Program-made: the position numbers and the translations under genes
Assembly (NCBI GenBank): GCA_946186335.1
Contig: CAMHMW010000101.1
Location: 1-6,405 of the forward strand
Reading direction: 5' to 3'
DNA length: 6,405 bases
Source: an uncultured Candidatus Melainabacteria bacterium
GTDB taxonomy: Bacteria; Cyanobacteriota; Vampirovibrionia; Gastranaerophilales; Gastranaerophilaceae
In this document: positions 1 through 5,504 of the stretch, piece by piece
Layout: each line of letters starts with the position of its first letter
Numbering within the stretch: the stretch's first letter is position 1
Notes under the pieces: generated by a model
What the model was told of the DNA's origin: nothing
Seen by the model: only the letters and a program-made list of their open reading frames with translations
Databases searched by the model: none

Positions 1-251
1 GGTAATCCCCATTCATCAAATGTATCATTTGCCTTAAATCCGTAAACCCTTTGAGAATTGCCGACTTCTTGTTTATACCCTTGCAAAGCCAATTTTTTTG
101 CTCCCTCATTTTTAGTCGAATAGGCAACCTGTTTCCATGTTTTTCCGTCTTTTGTAACATATTCTGCAATCTCTGTTCCTAATCTCGTAATTGTAGGTTT
201 GCCTTTTAATACGCTACCAACAGGTAATTTAATCAAAGTTAATAATGACAT
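1..251 (-). CDS. Unrecognised small protein, N-terminal part only
   Basis: An open frame runs leftward from an ATG at 249-251 for 83 complete codons without a stop and is cut by the window edge, so only the N-terminus is seen. It begins MSLLTLIKLPVGSVLKGKP and continues with a basic, Lys-rich sequence containing short conserved-looking stretches (TEIAEYVTKDGKTWKQ, then a VYGFKAND segment near residue 69). I see no signal peptide, membrane segment or catalytic motif. The start is supported by a purine-rich Shine-Dalgarno, AAAGGGG, nine bases upstream, and by a candidate promoter further upstream. I do not recognise the family. The TKDGKTWKQVAYSTK part looks like a small beta-rich fold, but that is a guess. 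It points away from the window, so its downstream neighbours are unknown. Confidence 0.7.
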   Translation of the reverse strand, partial: MSLLTLIKLPVGSVLKGKPTITRLGTEIAEYVTKDGKTWKQVAYSTKNEGAKKLALQGYKQEVGNSQRVYGFKANDTFDEWGL

Positions 252-363
252 AATGAGTTTCCCCTTTCTAATCTCTTTTTCTTAATATTTCCTCAAGAAT
301 AAATTTTATCCCCTATGTATATATAAAAACATTTTAAGGAATATAATTGCCATAAATAAGGAA

Positions 364-390
364 ATTATAAATCGTATATACTATTCACAA
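364..390 (-). promoter_or_regulatory. Candidate promoter for the partial gene at 1-251
   Basis: On the minus strand a perfect -10 hexamer TATAAT lies at 364-369, with a -35-like TTGTGA at 385-390. The same -35 variant is used upstream of cysK. The spacer is only 15 bases, shorter than the ideal 17; a frame of GTTTGT at 387-392 would give 17 but matches less well. Transcription would start near 357, leaving a leader of about 105 bases. The region is very AT-rich, so chance matches are likely. Confidence 0.4.
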
Positions 391-425
391 ACACACAAAA
401 GATATATCATCAGTGCATTTTAGAT

Positions 426-444
426 ATATTAACAAATATTAACA
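426..444. repeat. Tandem 9-bp direct repeat, 10-bp period
   Basis: ATATTAACA occurs at 426-434 and again at 436-444, separated by one base, giving a period of about one helical turn. Read on the minus strand the unit is TGTTAATAT. It sits about 35 bases upstream of the candidate -35 box of the gene at 1-251, where an activator or repressor site could lie. AT-rich sequence makes such repeats more likely by chance. Confidence 0.45.
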
Positions 445-462
445 CAATAAATTATACTGGAC

Positions 463-491
463 AAAAAAGCCCCACTTCCAATACGGCATTT
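463..491 (-). terminator. Weak terminator-like hairpin after the HerA-like gene
   Basis: Just downstream of the stop codon at 502-504, the minus strand reads AAATGCC, then a 13-base loop, then GGCTTTTTT. GCC pairs with GGC and AAA with TTT, with a single bulged T, and a run of six T follows. The position and T run suit an intrinsic terminator, but the stem is short and GC-poor, so efficiency would be low or another terminator may act. Confidence 0.35.
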
Positions 492-501
492 AAACTGTCC
501 G

Positions 502-2433
502 CTAAATTTTTACAATTTCTGTAATTGTCGGGTCAAGCAGACGTCTGCCGATATTATTTTCAAAAGTTATTGAGCAAAGGGTTTTGTTTCCGTATTTAAT
601 AATCTTTTCAATTACACCACGCCCGTATTTTTTGTGTTCAACGGCATCTCCCTGTGCAAATTCAAAATCACCATCTGCACCTTCACTTTCTTCTGCCGGA
701 TATACTGGAACTACGGGAGTTTCGGTATCAACCTCCGGAATATCCGCACCCTGTTCTTCATTCTCATCGTAATCGGTTTCAACCGGTTCTTCCACTTCCG
801 TCAATTGCTGGGTTTGGTCTATATTATCCAAATCGCCCTCTGAAAGTTCCTCCTCGGGAGAGTAATCCATTTCATCATCGTCATCAAAAGTTTCCAAAGG
901 TGGGAGTTTTGAGGATTCTTCAAGCAATTTGTCCTGATTATACAATTCAGATTCATCTATTTCGGGTTCTGAAATTTCCGGATCAATCGGAGTTTCATTA
1001 ATAATTTCTTCTCCGTTGTAATCCTCAACACCTTCAACTTCTGTCTTAACTACATCTTCTTCATCCTCTGTTTCGGATAATTCTTCATTTTGCTGTCTGT
1101 CATATTCGTCAGGTTCATGGTGAATGGTTACCGGAATTTTATTTCCGTAATCATCAACCTTAACAAACTGCATTTCCTCAGTTACCGGAATAAACTGATA
1201 TCTGTCGCCCAAAACATCATCCTGTGTCAAATCGGTTTTCAATGCGGTCATTTCCAGTATAAACGGAATATTTTGGGTTAATTTTCCGCAAACAATACAC
1301 TCATTAGTATTTAACTTATTCAGGAAGGTGTTATATGCCGCAAAATCATTGTTCAACCCATGCGGAGTGAATATAATAAGATTTTGCGCATGCTGTTTTA
1401 ATTCATTTGCATATTTGTATTCACTGCTTACCAATACTGTCGTAAATACATGGTTATGATTGATAAACTGCTTCAACAGTTTTTTATCGGAATTATCATC
1501 CGTCAGCGGTGTAAACAAATAAATATATTTATCAAATTTTTCAAGAGTTGAATGAATCATAGAAATAACTTCTTTTTGTAAGGACTCACTGACATCTTTT
1601 ATATCAACAATTGAACAATTTTTTTCTTTCAATTTATTTTCAAGGGCTATAACTTCTTCTTTCGTATTTGCAAGAATATTTGCATCACGATATCTCAAAA
1701 GTTTATTTTTCAATAATGCCAATTCCGGCATTTGAAGTTCTTTATATTGATTTGTTACAACATCAACGAAATTATCGATAGGAATAAATTTAAAATCCAG
1801 AGAATTTACGTACTGCTGAACGGCATAGAAAATATCCTGTATAACCGCCTTAGTTCCTGCATCAACCTCTGCCAGTTCAACTTCAAACAGGTAGTCCATC
1901 ATCTTTGCATCAAGCGGCAATTTAAAATCAACACCCAGCTTGATTTTAGGATAATCTTCAAACATATTAACAGGGTCAATGATTACAGTTTTTTCTTTCA
2001 TCTGAAACAATTGTTTTACACAATTTGAGATAAAGATTTTTTCATTGTCATCTTTTTCTGTAAAAACGACTAAATTACGTTCAAATACAGAAACATCCAG
2101 AGCGACCATATTTTTTGACTGAGCAAGATAGCCTATTCTTATGGGAGTTTCAATAGGGAGAAGGTTTAAAAGTTCCGTTGCGGGAAGATTACCTATATGA
2201 GATGTAATACTCGGCATTGAACCGTCATAATCCTCAACAATACCTTCCGAATTAAAAGTAAACAACAATTTGGCAATAACATAGTTATTTGTTGTATCGG
2301 CCTTTAAATTAACAAACTGACCGACATAAGATTTTTCAGGATGCATAAAAACAACAAATCTGCCGAGTACAGGCTGTTCTTCATCCGTATAAGCAAGTTT
2401 TGCCAAATTGTTTTTAATCTCTAATAAATTCAT
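502..2433 (-). CDS. HerA-like protein with decayed ATPase motifs and a PcrA-type Tudor tail
   Basis: This 643-residue protein is soluble, with no signal peptide or membrane segment. Residues 1-115 resemble a HAS-barrel, the N-terminal beta-barrel of HerA-type translocases. Residues 120-142 occupy the P-loop position (NLVVFTEKDDNEKIF), but the glycines and the Ser/Thr of GxxxxGK[ST] are absent; only a lysine (K132) remains. VIIDP at 150-154 matches the strand HerA uses for IDPHGEY. Residues 301-314 stand where HerA carries its catalytic IDEAH, but read YIYLFTPLTDDN. Residues 320-397 fit the HerA C-terminal half, including ECIVCG before a proline. Residues 437-590 are an Asp/Glu-rich linker. 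Residues 591-643 (GDAVEHKKYGRGV, then RRLL) resemble the Tudor-like end of PcrA/UvrD. The start at 2431-2433 is chosen because AGAGGG precedes it; an in-frame ATG at 2553 lies inside cysK and beyond the promoter. The fold assignment is inference from motif spacing; function is unknown. Confidence 0.85.
   Translation of the reverse strand: MNLLEIKNNLAKLAYTDEEQPVLGRFVVFMHPEKSYVGQFVNLKADTTNNYVIAKLLFTFNSEGIVEDYDGSMPSITSHIGNLPATELLNLLPIETPIRIGYLAQSKNMVALDVSVFERNLVVFTEKDDNEKIFISNCVKQLFQMKEKTVIIDPVNMFEDYPKIKLGVDFKLPLDAKMMDYLFEVELAEVDAGTKAVIQDIFYAVQQYVNSLDFKFIPIDNFVDVVTNQYKELQMPELALLKNKLLRYRDANILANTKEEVIALENKLKEKNCSIVDIKDVSESLQKEVISMIHSTLEKFDKYIYLFTPLTDDNSDKKLLKQFINHNHVFTTVLVSSEYKYANELKQHAQNLIIFTPHGLNNDFAAYNTFLNKLNTNECIVCGKLTQNIPFILEMTALKTDLTQDDVLGDRYQFIPVTEEMQFVKVDDYGNKIPVTIHHEPDEYDRQQNEELSETEDEEDVVKTEVEGVEDYNGEEIINETPIDPEISEPEIDESELYNQDKLLEESSKLPPLETFDDDDEMDYSPEEELSEGDLDNIDQTQQLTEVEEPVETDYDENEEQGADIPEVDTETPVVPVYPAEESEGADGDFEFAQGDAVEHKKYGRGVIEKIIKYGNKTLCSITFENNIGRRLLDPTITEIVKI
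664..1125 (-). other. Region encoding an acidic, low-complexity linker
   Basis: This stretch encodes residues 437-590 of the HerA-like protein. It is dominated by Glu and Asp, with scattered Pro, Ser and Thr, and has almost no aromatic or Cys residues, as expected of a disordered, strongly negative tether. It separates the ATPase-like core from the C-terminal PcrA-type domain. Open frames on the opposite strand here (for example 654-1001) are by-products of this biased composition. Confidence 0.75.
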
Positions 2434-2461
2434 CTTCGCCCTCTTATTCTCTATGGAAGTT

Positions 2462-2489
2462 ATTATATCACAAAATAAAGAATTGTGAA
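2462..2489 (-). promoter_or_regulatory. Promoter of the HerA-like gene
   Basis: On the minus strand TATAAT lies at 2462-2467, preceded by TGA, which makes an extended -10 (TGnTATAAT). A -35 box TTCACA, five of six bases matching TTGACA, lies at 2484-2489 with a 16-base spacer. Transcription would start near 2455, giving a leader of about 22 bases before the ATG at 2433. The -35 overlaps the -35 of the divergent cysK promoter. Confidence 0.65.
2468..2488. promoter_or_regulatory. Inverted repeat between the divergent promoters
   Basis: TCACAA at 2468-2473 and TTGTGA at 2483-2488 form a perfect inverted repeat with a 9-base gap. One arm abuts the extended -10 of the leftward promoter and the other is the -35 box of the rightward promoter. 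A dimeric regulator bound here would block both. The arms have the opposite order to the CRP consensus (TGTGA then TCACA). It may instead be a by-product of the promoter boxes. Confidence 0.4.
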
Positions 2490-2511
2490 ACATTTTAATT
2501 TCAGATATAAT
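2483..2511 (+). promoter_or_regulatory. Promoter of cysK
   Basis: TTGTGA at 2483-2488 and a perfect TATAAT at 2506-2511 are separated by exactly 17 bases. The start of transcription is expected near 2518, giving a leader of only about 23 bases. That is too short for a T-box or SAM riboswitch, so any sulfur or cysteine control would have to act through a DNA-binding protein. The Shine-Dalgarno GGAGGA at 2529-2534 lies six bases before the ATG. Confidence 0.75.
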
Positions 2512-2540
2512 GTGAGCAAAACAACCTCGGAGGATACGAA

Positions 2541-3458
2541 ATGAAAATTGCAAAAGATTTAACGGAACTGGTCGGGAGAACCCCTATGGTAAAGATAAAT
2601 AAACTTAATTCAGGCTTTGCAAATATTTATGCAAAACTTGAATATTTCAACCCAGCAAATTCAATAAAAGACAGAGCCGCTCTGCAAATGATTATCGATG
2701 CGGAAAAATCCGGAGTTATAGGGAAAAATACACTCATAATAGAGCCCACAAGCGGAAATACAGGGATAGGTCTTGCAATGATTTGTGCCATCAGAGGTTA
2801 TAAAATAATTCTTACCATGCCCGAATCCATGAGTATAGAACGCCGTATGCTGTTGAGTGCTTACGGGGCGGAAATTGTACTCACCCCCGCAAAAGACGGA
2901 ATGCAGGGTGCTGTTGACAAAGCAAATGAAATTCACAAACAGAACCCCGATTCATTTATTCCCTCTCAGTTTGAGAACCCCTCAAACCCAAAAGCCCACA
3001 CTCTGTACACATCAGAAGAAATCTGGGCAGATACCGACGGAAAAATTGACATCTTCTTGGCAGGAGTCGGAACTGGCGGAACATTATCTGGCTGCGCCAA
3101 AACTTTAAAAGACAAAAAACCCGCAATTAAAATCGTGGCAGTTGAACCGTTTGAATCACAATGTCTTGGCGGACAAAATGCAGGACCACATAAAATTCAG
3201 GGAATAGGCGCAAATTTTATCCCCAAAAATTACGATGCCGAATTAGTTGATGAAATTTTGCCGGTCAAAAGTGAAGATGCACTTAAAATGGTATCCGAAC
3301 TACCCAAAACGGAAGGTATATTATCCGGAATTTCGGGTGCTGCAAACATATTTGCTGCAATTGAACTTTCAAAACGCCCCGAAAATAAGGGTAAAAATAT
3401 AGTTACGGTAATTCCCGACTGCGGCGACCATTATCTGAGCTGCGGAATTTTCGGTTAA
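2541..3458 (+). CDS. cysK: Cysteine synthase A (O-acetylserine sulfhydrylase)
   Basis: This is a PLP enzyme that makes L-cysteine from O-acetylserine and sulfide in the cytosol, the last step of sulfur assimilation. The 305-residue length is normal for compact bacterial CysK. Visible motifs in order are: RTPMVKINKL near residue 13; the PLP-lysine segment NPANSIKDRAA with K43; the substrate loop PTSGNTG at 69-75; QFENPSNP near 143; the phosphate-binding GTGGT at 177-181; PHKIQGIGA at 216-224; and a C-terminal PDCGDHYLS at 292-300, where most relatives have SGERYLS. S265 aligns with the serine that contacts the pyridine nitrogen, but the usual SSGAA there is SGAA. A strong Shine-Dalgarno sets the start. 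It stands alone on its strand and is convergent with yqeK after a 15-base gap. A CysM-like or cystathionine-beta-synthase-like specificity cannot be excluded, but CysK fits best. Confidence 0.93.
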   Translation: MKIAKDLTELVGRTPMVKINKLNSGFANIYAKLEYFNPANSIKDRAALQMIIDAEKSGVIGKNTLIIEPTSGNTGIGLAMICAIRGYKIILTMPESMSIERRMLLSAYGAEIVLTPAKDGMQGAVDKANEIHKQNPDSFIPSQFENPSNPKAHTLYTSEEIWADTDGKIDIFLAGVGTGGTLSGCAKTLKDKKPAIKIVAVEPFESQCLGGQNAGPHKIQGIGANFIPKNYDAELVDEILPVKSEDALKMVSELPKTEGILSGISGAANIFAAIELSKRPENKGKNIVTVIPDCGDHYLSCGIFG

Positions 3459-3473
3459 ACAAAAAACATGCCG

Positions 3474-4064
3474 TTATTTTGAAACTTTATCTTCGTAATG
3501 ATTATAAATATCAATTGTCAGGGGACAAATCTTCAAATCTCTGTCAACCAGACTTTTGATTGTTTGTCTGTAACATTGTAATATAGCCTTATTCAGCCCG
3601 TCAGATTCCAAAAGCAATGCTCTTATCGGCTGAGCATACCAGTTTTCTCTTGTTCTTTCCTCAATTTTATCCGCAAGAAAAATTATTTTTTCAAAATCGG
3701 TCATGTGAACTTTTCCCAGAGTATGCCACCTTATAGCAGACAAAATTTCTTCATCCTTAACCCCGAAGGTATTTTTCGCAACATAGGCACTAACAGGAGC
3801 ATGAAGGGTCTTGTAGTTCATTTTTTCAATTTCTTCAACTTCCAGATGCTCATCAATAATTGAAATCAATTTGTCATTCGGAAAACATTTTGCACAGTCG
3901 TGCAGGAGCCCCGCAATATAAGCCTTTTCTTCATCAAGTCTGTATTTTCTTGCCAAATCTTTTGCACACTCGGCAGTTCCCAAAGAATGCGCATAGCGTT
4001 TTTCTGTCAGATTTGTCCTTAACCAATCCAGCAGACTTTCCGTACTAATTTCTGTATAATTCAT
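3474..4064 (-). CDS. yqeK: HD-domain Ap4A hydrolase, YqeK family
   Basis: The YqeK family hydrolyses diadenosine tetraphosphate symmetrically to two ADP, using a metal centre in an HD-domain fold, and acts in the cytosol in stress nucleotide turnover. The 196-residue length matches the family. Metal and active-site residues are visible in order: H26 in KRYAHSLGTAE, the HD pair H55-D56 in GLLHDCAK, H88 in LHAPVSA, H114 in RWHTLGK, and D132 in the FLADKIE segment. The ATG at 4062-4064 lies inside the end of nadD, a 20-base overlap that points to translational coupling. A Shine-Dalgarno AGGAG sits 13 bases upstream, longer than usual, and no alternative start fits better. nadD-yqeK is a common gene order, usually followed by rsfS, but here the next gene is the convergent cysK. 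The family assignment is firm; the Ap4A activity is known from homologues, not from this sequence. Confidence 0.92.
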   Translation of the reverse strand: MNYTEISTESLLDWLRTNLTEKRYAHSLGTAECAKDLARKYRLDEEKAYIAGLLHDCAKCFPNDKLISIIDEHLEVEEIEKMNYKTLHAPVSAYVAKNTFGVKDEEILSAIRWHTLGKVHMTDFEKIIFLADKIEERTRENWYAQPIRALLLESDGLNKAILQCYRQTIKSLVDRDLKICPLTIDIYNHYEDKVSK

Positions 4065-4635
4065 TTTGTATAATATACTCCTTTACTTCCTTTGGTACAA
4101 ATTCGCTTATATCAAGCCCTTTACAAATTTTGTTTCTTAAATCCGTTGATGAAATATCTTCAAAAGGCAAGGTTTGAAATTCAAAGTCATAGCCTTTCCT
4201 TTTTAAATTATCATACTTCGAAATATCAAAATTGTCCTCACGCACAAAGACGATAAATTTAACAACATCTTTCAATTCATCCGTTCTGTACCAACTTTCG
4301 ATTTTTTCAAACGCGTCCGTTCCTATTATAAAATTTATTTTCCCTTCCACATCGTACACATTGTAAAGTTCGGTTATTGTATCGTAAGTGTACGATTTTC
4401 CCCCTCTGCGATATTCAATATCGGAAACCTCAAAACAAGAGTTATGAGAAATTGCAAGTTTGACCATATTTAATCTGTGAAATGTCATCTCAGGGTCAGA
4501 CTGTTTATGAGGCGGACAAAATGCGGGAATAAAAAGTATTTTGTCAAAATTAAAATTTCCGCAGACATAATCTGCAACCCTTAAATGTGCGTTGTGAACA
4601 GGATTAAACGTACCTTGAAAAACACATAGTTTCAT
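4045..4635 (-). CDS. nadD: Nicotinate-nucleotide adenylyltransferase
   Basis: NadD transfers AMP from ATP to nicotinate mononucleotide, giving deamido-NAD, a step shared by de novo and salvage NAD synthesis in the cytosol. The 196-residue protein shows the nucleotidyltransferase signature: QGTFNPVHNAH at residues 7-17, with H14 and H17 of the HxGH-type motif (here HNAH), FIPAFCPPHK at 35-44, the RGGKSYTYDT segment at 78-87, FIIGTDAF at 103-110 followed by WYR, and the C-terminal ISSTDLR at 161-167. The usual GGTFDP is QGTFNP here. The start at 4633-4635 is the only one that keeps the N-terminal strand, but it lacks a properly spaced Shine-Dalgarno: AGGG lies two bases away, and a candidate -10 box ends six bases before the ATG. 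Its 3' end overlaps yqeK by 20 bases, so the two form one transcript. Confidence 0.94.
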   Translation of the reverse strand: MKLCVFQGTFNPVHNAHLRVADYVCGNFNFDKILFIPAFCPPHKQSDPEMTFHRLNMVKLAISHNSCFEVSDIEYRRGGKSYTYDTITELYNVYDVEGKINFIIGTDAFEKIESWYRTDELKDVVKFIVFVREDNFDISKYDNLKRKGYDFEFQTLPFEDISSTDLRNKICKGLDISEFVPKEVKEYIIQNELYRN

Positions 4636-4641
4636 AACCCT

Positions 4642-4650
4642 ATTCTACCA
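4642..4650 (-). promoter_or_regulatory. Extended -10 promoter of nadD-yqeK, possibly leaderless
   Basis: On the minus strand TGGTAGAAT lies at 4642-4650. TAGAAT is a good -10, and TG one base before it makes it an extended -10, here in a TATGn context. No convincing -35 lies 16-18 bases upstream. Only six bases separate the -10 from the nadD ATG, so transcription would start at or next to the start codon. Confidence 0.5.
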
Positions 4651-4669
4651 TAAAAAGAGTTCTTTAATC

Positions 4670-4698
4670 TTGACGGGAAATTTTGAGCAAGGTAAAAT
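4670..4698 (+). promoter_or_regulatory. Promoter of the NifU-like/GGGtGRT operon
   Basis: TTGACG at 4670-4675 (five of six bases matching TTGACA) and TAAAAT at 4693-4698 (five of six matching TATAAT) are separated by exactly 17 bases. Transcription should start near 4705, leaving a short leader of about 25 bases. The Shine-Dalgarno AAGGGAG at 4717-4723 lies six bases before the ATG at 4730. Nothing resembling an IscR- or Fur-type operator is obvious. Confidence 0.75.
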
Positions 4699-4729
4699 TT
4701 AAGAGTATATAAGGTGAAGGGAGTAAGAA

Positions 4730-5431
4730 ATGACTAATATACAAGTTACTCAAGAAATTCAGGAAAAATGTCCGGTCAGACGCGGAGTAAAGGGTTCTCC
4801 TGCTCCGATTCCTCAGGAAGGCGAATGGACAAAATGTAAAGAAATTAAAGACATATCAGGTCTTACCCATGGTTGCGGATGCTGTGCACCTCAACAGGGA
4901 ACATGTAAATTGACATTGAACGTTAAAAATGGTGTTATACAAGAAGCACTGGTTGAAACCATCGGCTGCTCGGGTATGACTCACTCGGCTGCTATGGCAG
5001 GAGAAATTCTCCCCGGCAAAACAATTTTGGAAGCATTAAATACAGACCTCGTTTGTGATGCTATCAACGTTGCTATGAGAGAACTATTCTTACAAATCGT
5101 TTACGGAAGAACTCAATCAGCATTTTCCGAAAACGGCTTACCTGTCGGTGCAGGTCTTGAAGATTTAGGAAAAGGTCTTTGCTCTATGTGCGGTACAATC
5201 CACTCAACCGCTCAAAAAGGTGTAAGATACCTTCAATTAACAGAAGGTTACATCCTGAAACTCGGTTTGGATAAAAATAACGAAGTTATCGGATACCAGT
5301 TCATCAACATGGGCAAATTCATGGATGCTATTAAAAAAGGTGTAAATCCGCAGGAAGCATACGATAAAAACATCGGAACTTACGGAAGATATGCCGATGC
5401 GGTTAAATATATTGACCCGAGAGAAGAATAG
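4730..5431 (+). CDS. NifU/IscU-like iron-sulfur scaffold-type protein
   Basis: A cytosolic protein of 233 residues whose middle resembles the NifU/IscU scaffold on which iron-sulfur clusters are built. After an N-terminal extension with C14 and C36, residues 45-130 carry GCGCCAPQQGTCKLTLNVKNG and ETIGCSGMTHSAAMAGEIL, matching the strand-loop-strand and GC-containing loop of IscU (its second cysteine is C80 here). Residues 131-233 are an unusual C-terminal part with CSMC at 151-154 and a closing TYGRYADAVKYIDPR segment. Ten cysteines in all (14, 36, 49, 51, 52, 59, 80, 109, 151, 154) fit metal binding, but the classical three-cysteine set is not simply conserved. It is 73 bases upstream of a GGGtGRT-family gene in the same direction, a pairing I recognise from anaerobic bacteria. 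Codon choice suggests strong expression. The scaffold role is inferred; it could serve a specific partner instead of general cluster assembly. Confidence 0.85.
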   Translation: MTNIQVTQEIQEKCPVRRGVKGSPAPIPQEGEWTKCKEIKDISGLTHGCGCCAPQQGTCKLTLNVKNGVIQEALVETIGCSGMTHSAAMAGEILPGKTILEALNTDLVCDAINVAMRELFLQIVYGRTQSAFSENGLPVGAGLEDLGKGLCSMCGTIHSTAQKGVRYLQLTEGYILKLGLDKNNEVIGYQFINMGKFMDAIKKGVNPQEAYDKNIGTYGRYADAVKYIDPREE

Positions 5432-5445
5432 GGGTAAATATATTT

Positions 5446-5474
5446 GTCACCCTGAATAATATTCGGGGTCTGGT
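5446..5474. repeat. REP-like palindrome between the two operon genes
   Basis: Bases 5449-5469 form an almost perfect hairpin: ACCCTGAAT pairs with ATTCGGGGT (nine base pairs including one G-U), with a loop of AAT. The surrounding TGTCACCCTGAA...GGGTCTGG resembles dispersed intergenic palindromes of the CACCCTGAA...TTCAGGGTC type known in several bacterial genomes. There is no T run on either strand, so it is not a standard terminator. It could stabilise or process the operon mRNA. Confidence 0.6.
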
Positions 5475-5504
5475 ACAAAAGTTAAACGAAAAGGAAATAA
5501 TAAA

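Noticed and set aside
654..1001. 115-codon open frame on the plus strand
   Set aside because: It is antisense to the acidic linker of the HerA-like gene, has no ribosome-binding site, and its His/Pro/Leu-rich product reflects the Glu/Asp-rich codons opposite.
1732..2028. 98-codon open frame on the plus strand
   Set aside because: It is antisense to the ATPase-like core, Ile/Asn/Phe-rich as expected from AT-rich shadow frames, with no promoter or Shine-Dalgarno.
2518..2540. Cysteine- or SAM-responsive riboswitch or T-box ahead of cysK
   Set aside because: With the promoter at 2483-2511 the leader is only about 23 bases, too short for any such element.
2434..2553. Upstream extension of the HerA-like gene to an in-frame ATG at 2553
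   Set aside because: The extra 40 codons would cover both divergent promoters and begin inside cysK. The ATG at 2433 has its own Shine-Dalgarno and a well-placed promoter.
2661..2936. 91-codon open frame on the minus strand inside cysK
   Set aside because: The sense strand encodes the conserved PLP and substrate-loop region of CysK; the antisense frame has no recognisable protein features.
3440..3482. Bidirectional terminator between cysK and yqeK
   Set aside because: CGG and CCG could pair, but only three base pairs form with a long AT loop, and the T runs are not placed directly after a stable stem.
5412..5440. Possible internal promoter before the GGGtGRT gene (TTGACC, 17 bases, TAAATA)
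   Set aside because: The -35 is good, but the -10 matches only three of six bases, and the -35 lies in conserved coding sequence (YIDPR), so it is probably chance.
5449..5469. Intrinsic terminator after the NifU-like gene
   Set aside because: The hairpin is strong but no T run follows it on either strand, and the next gene is co-directional and close, so read-through is expected.
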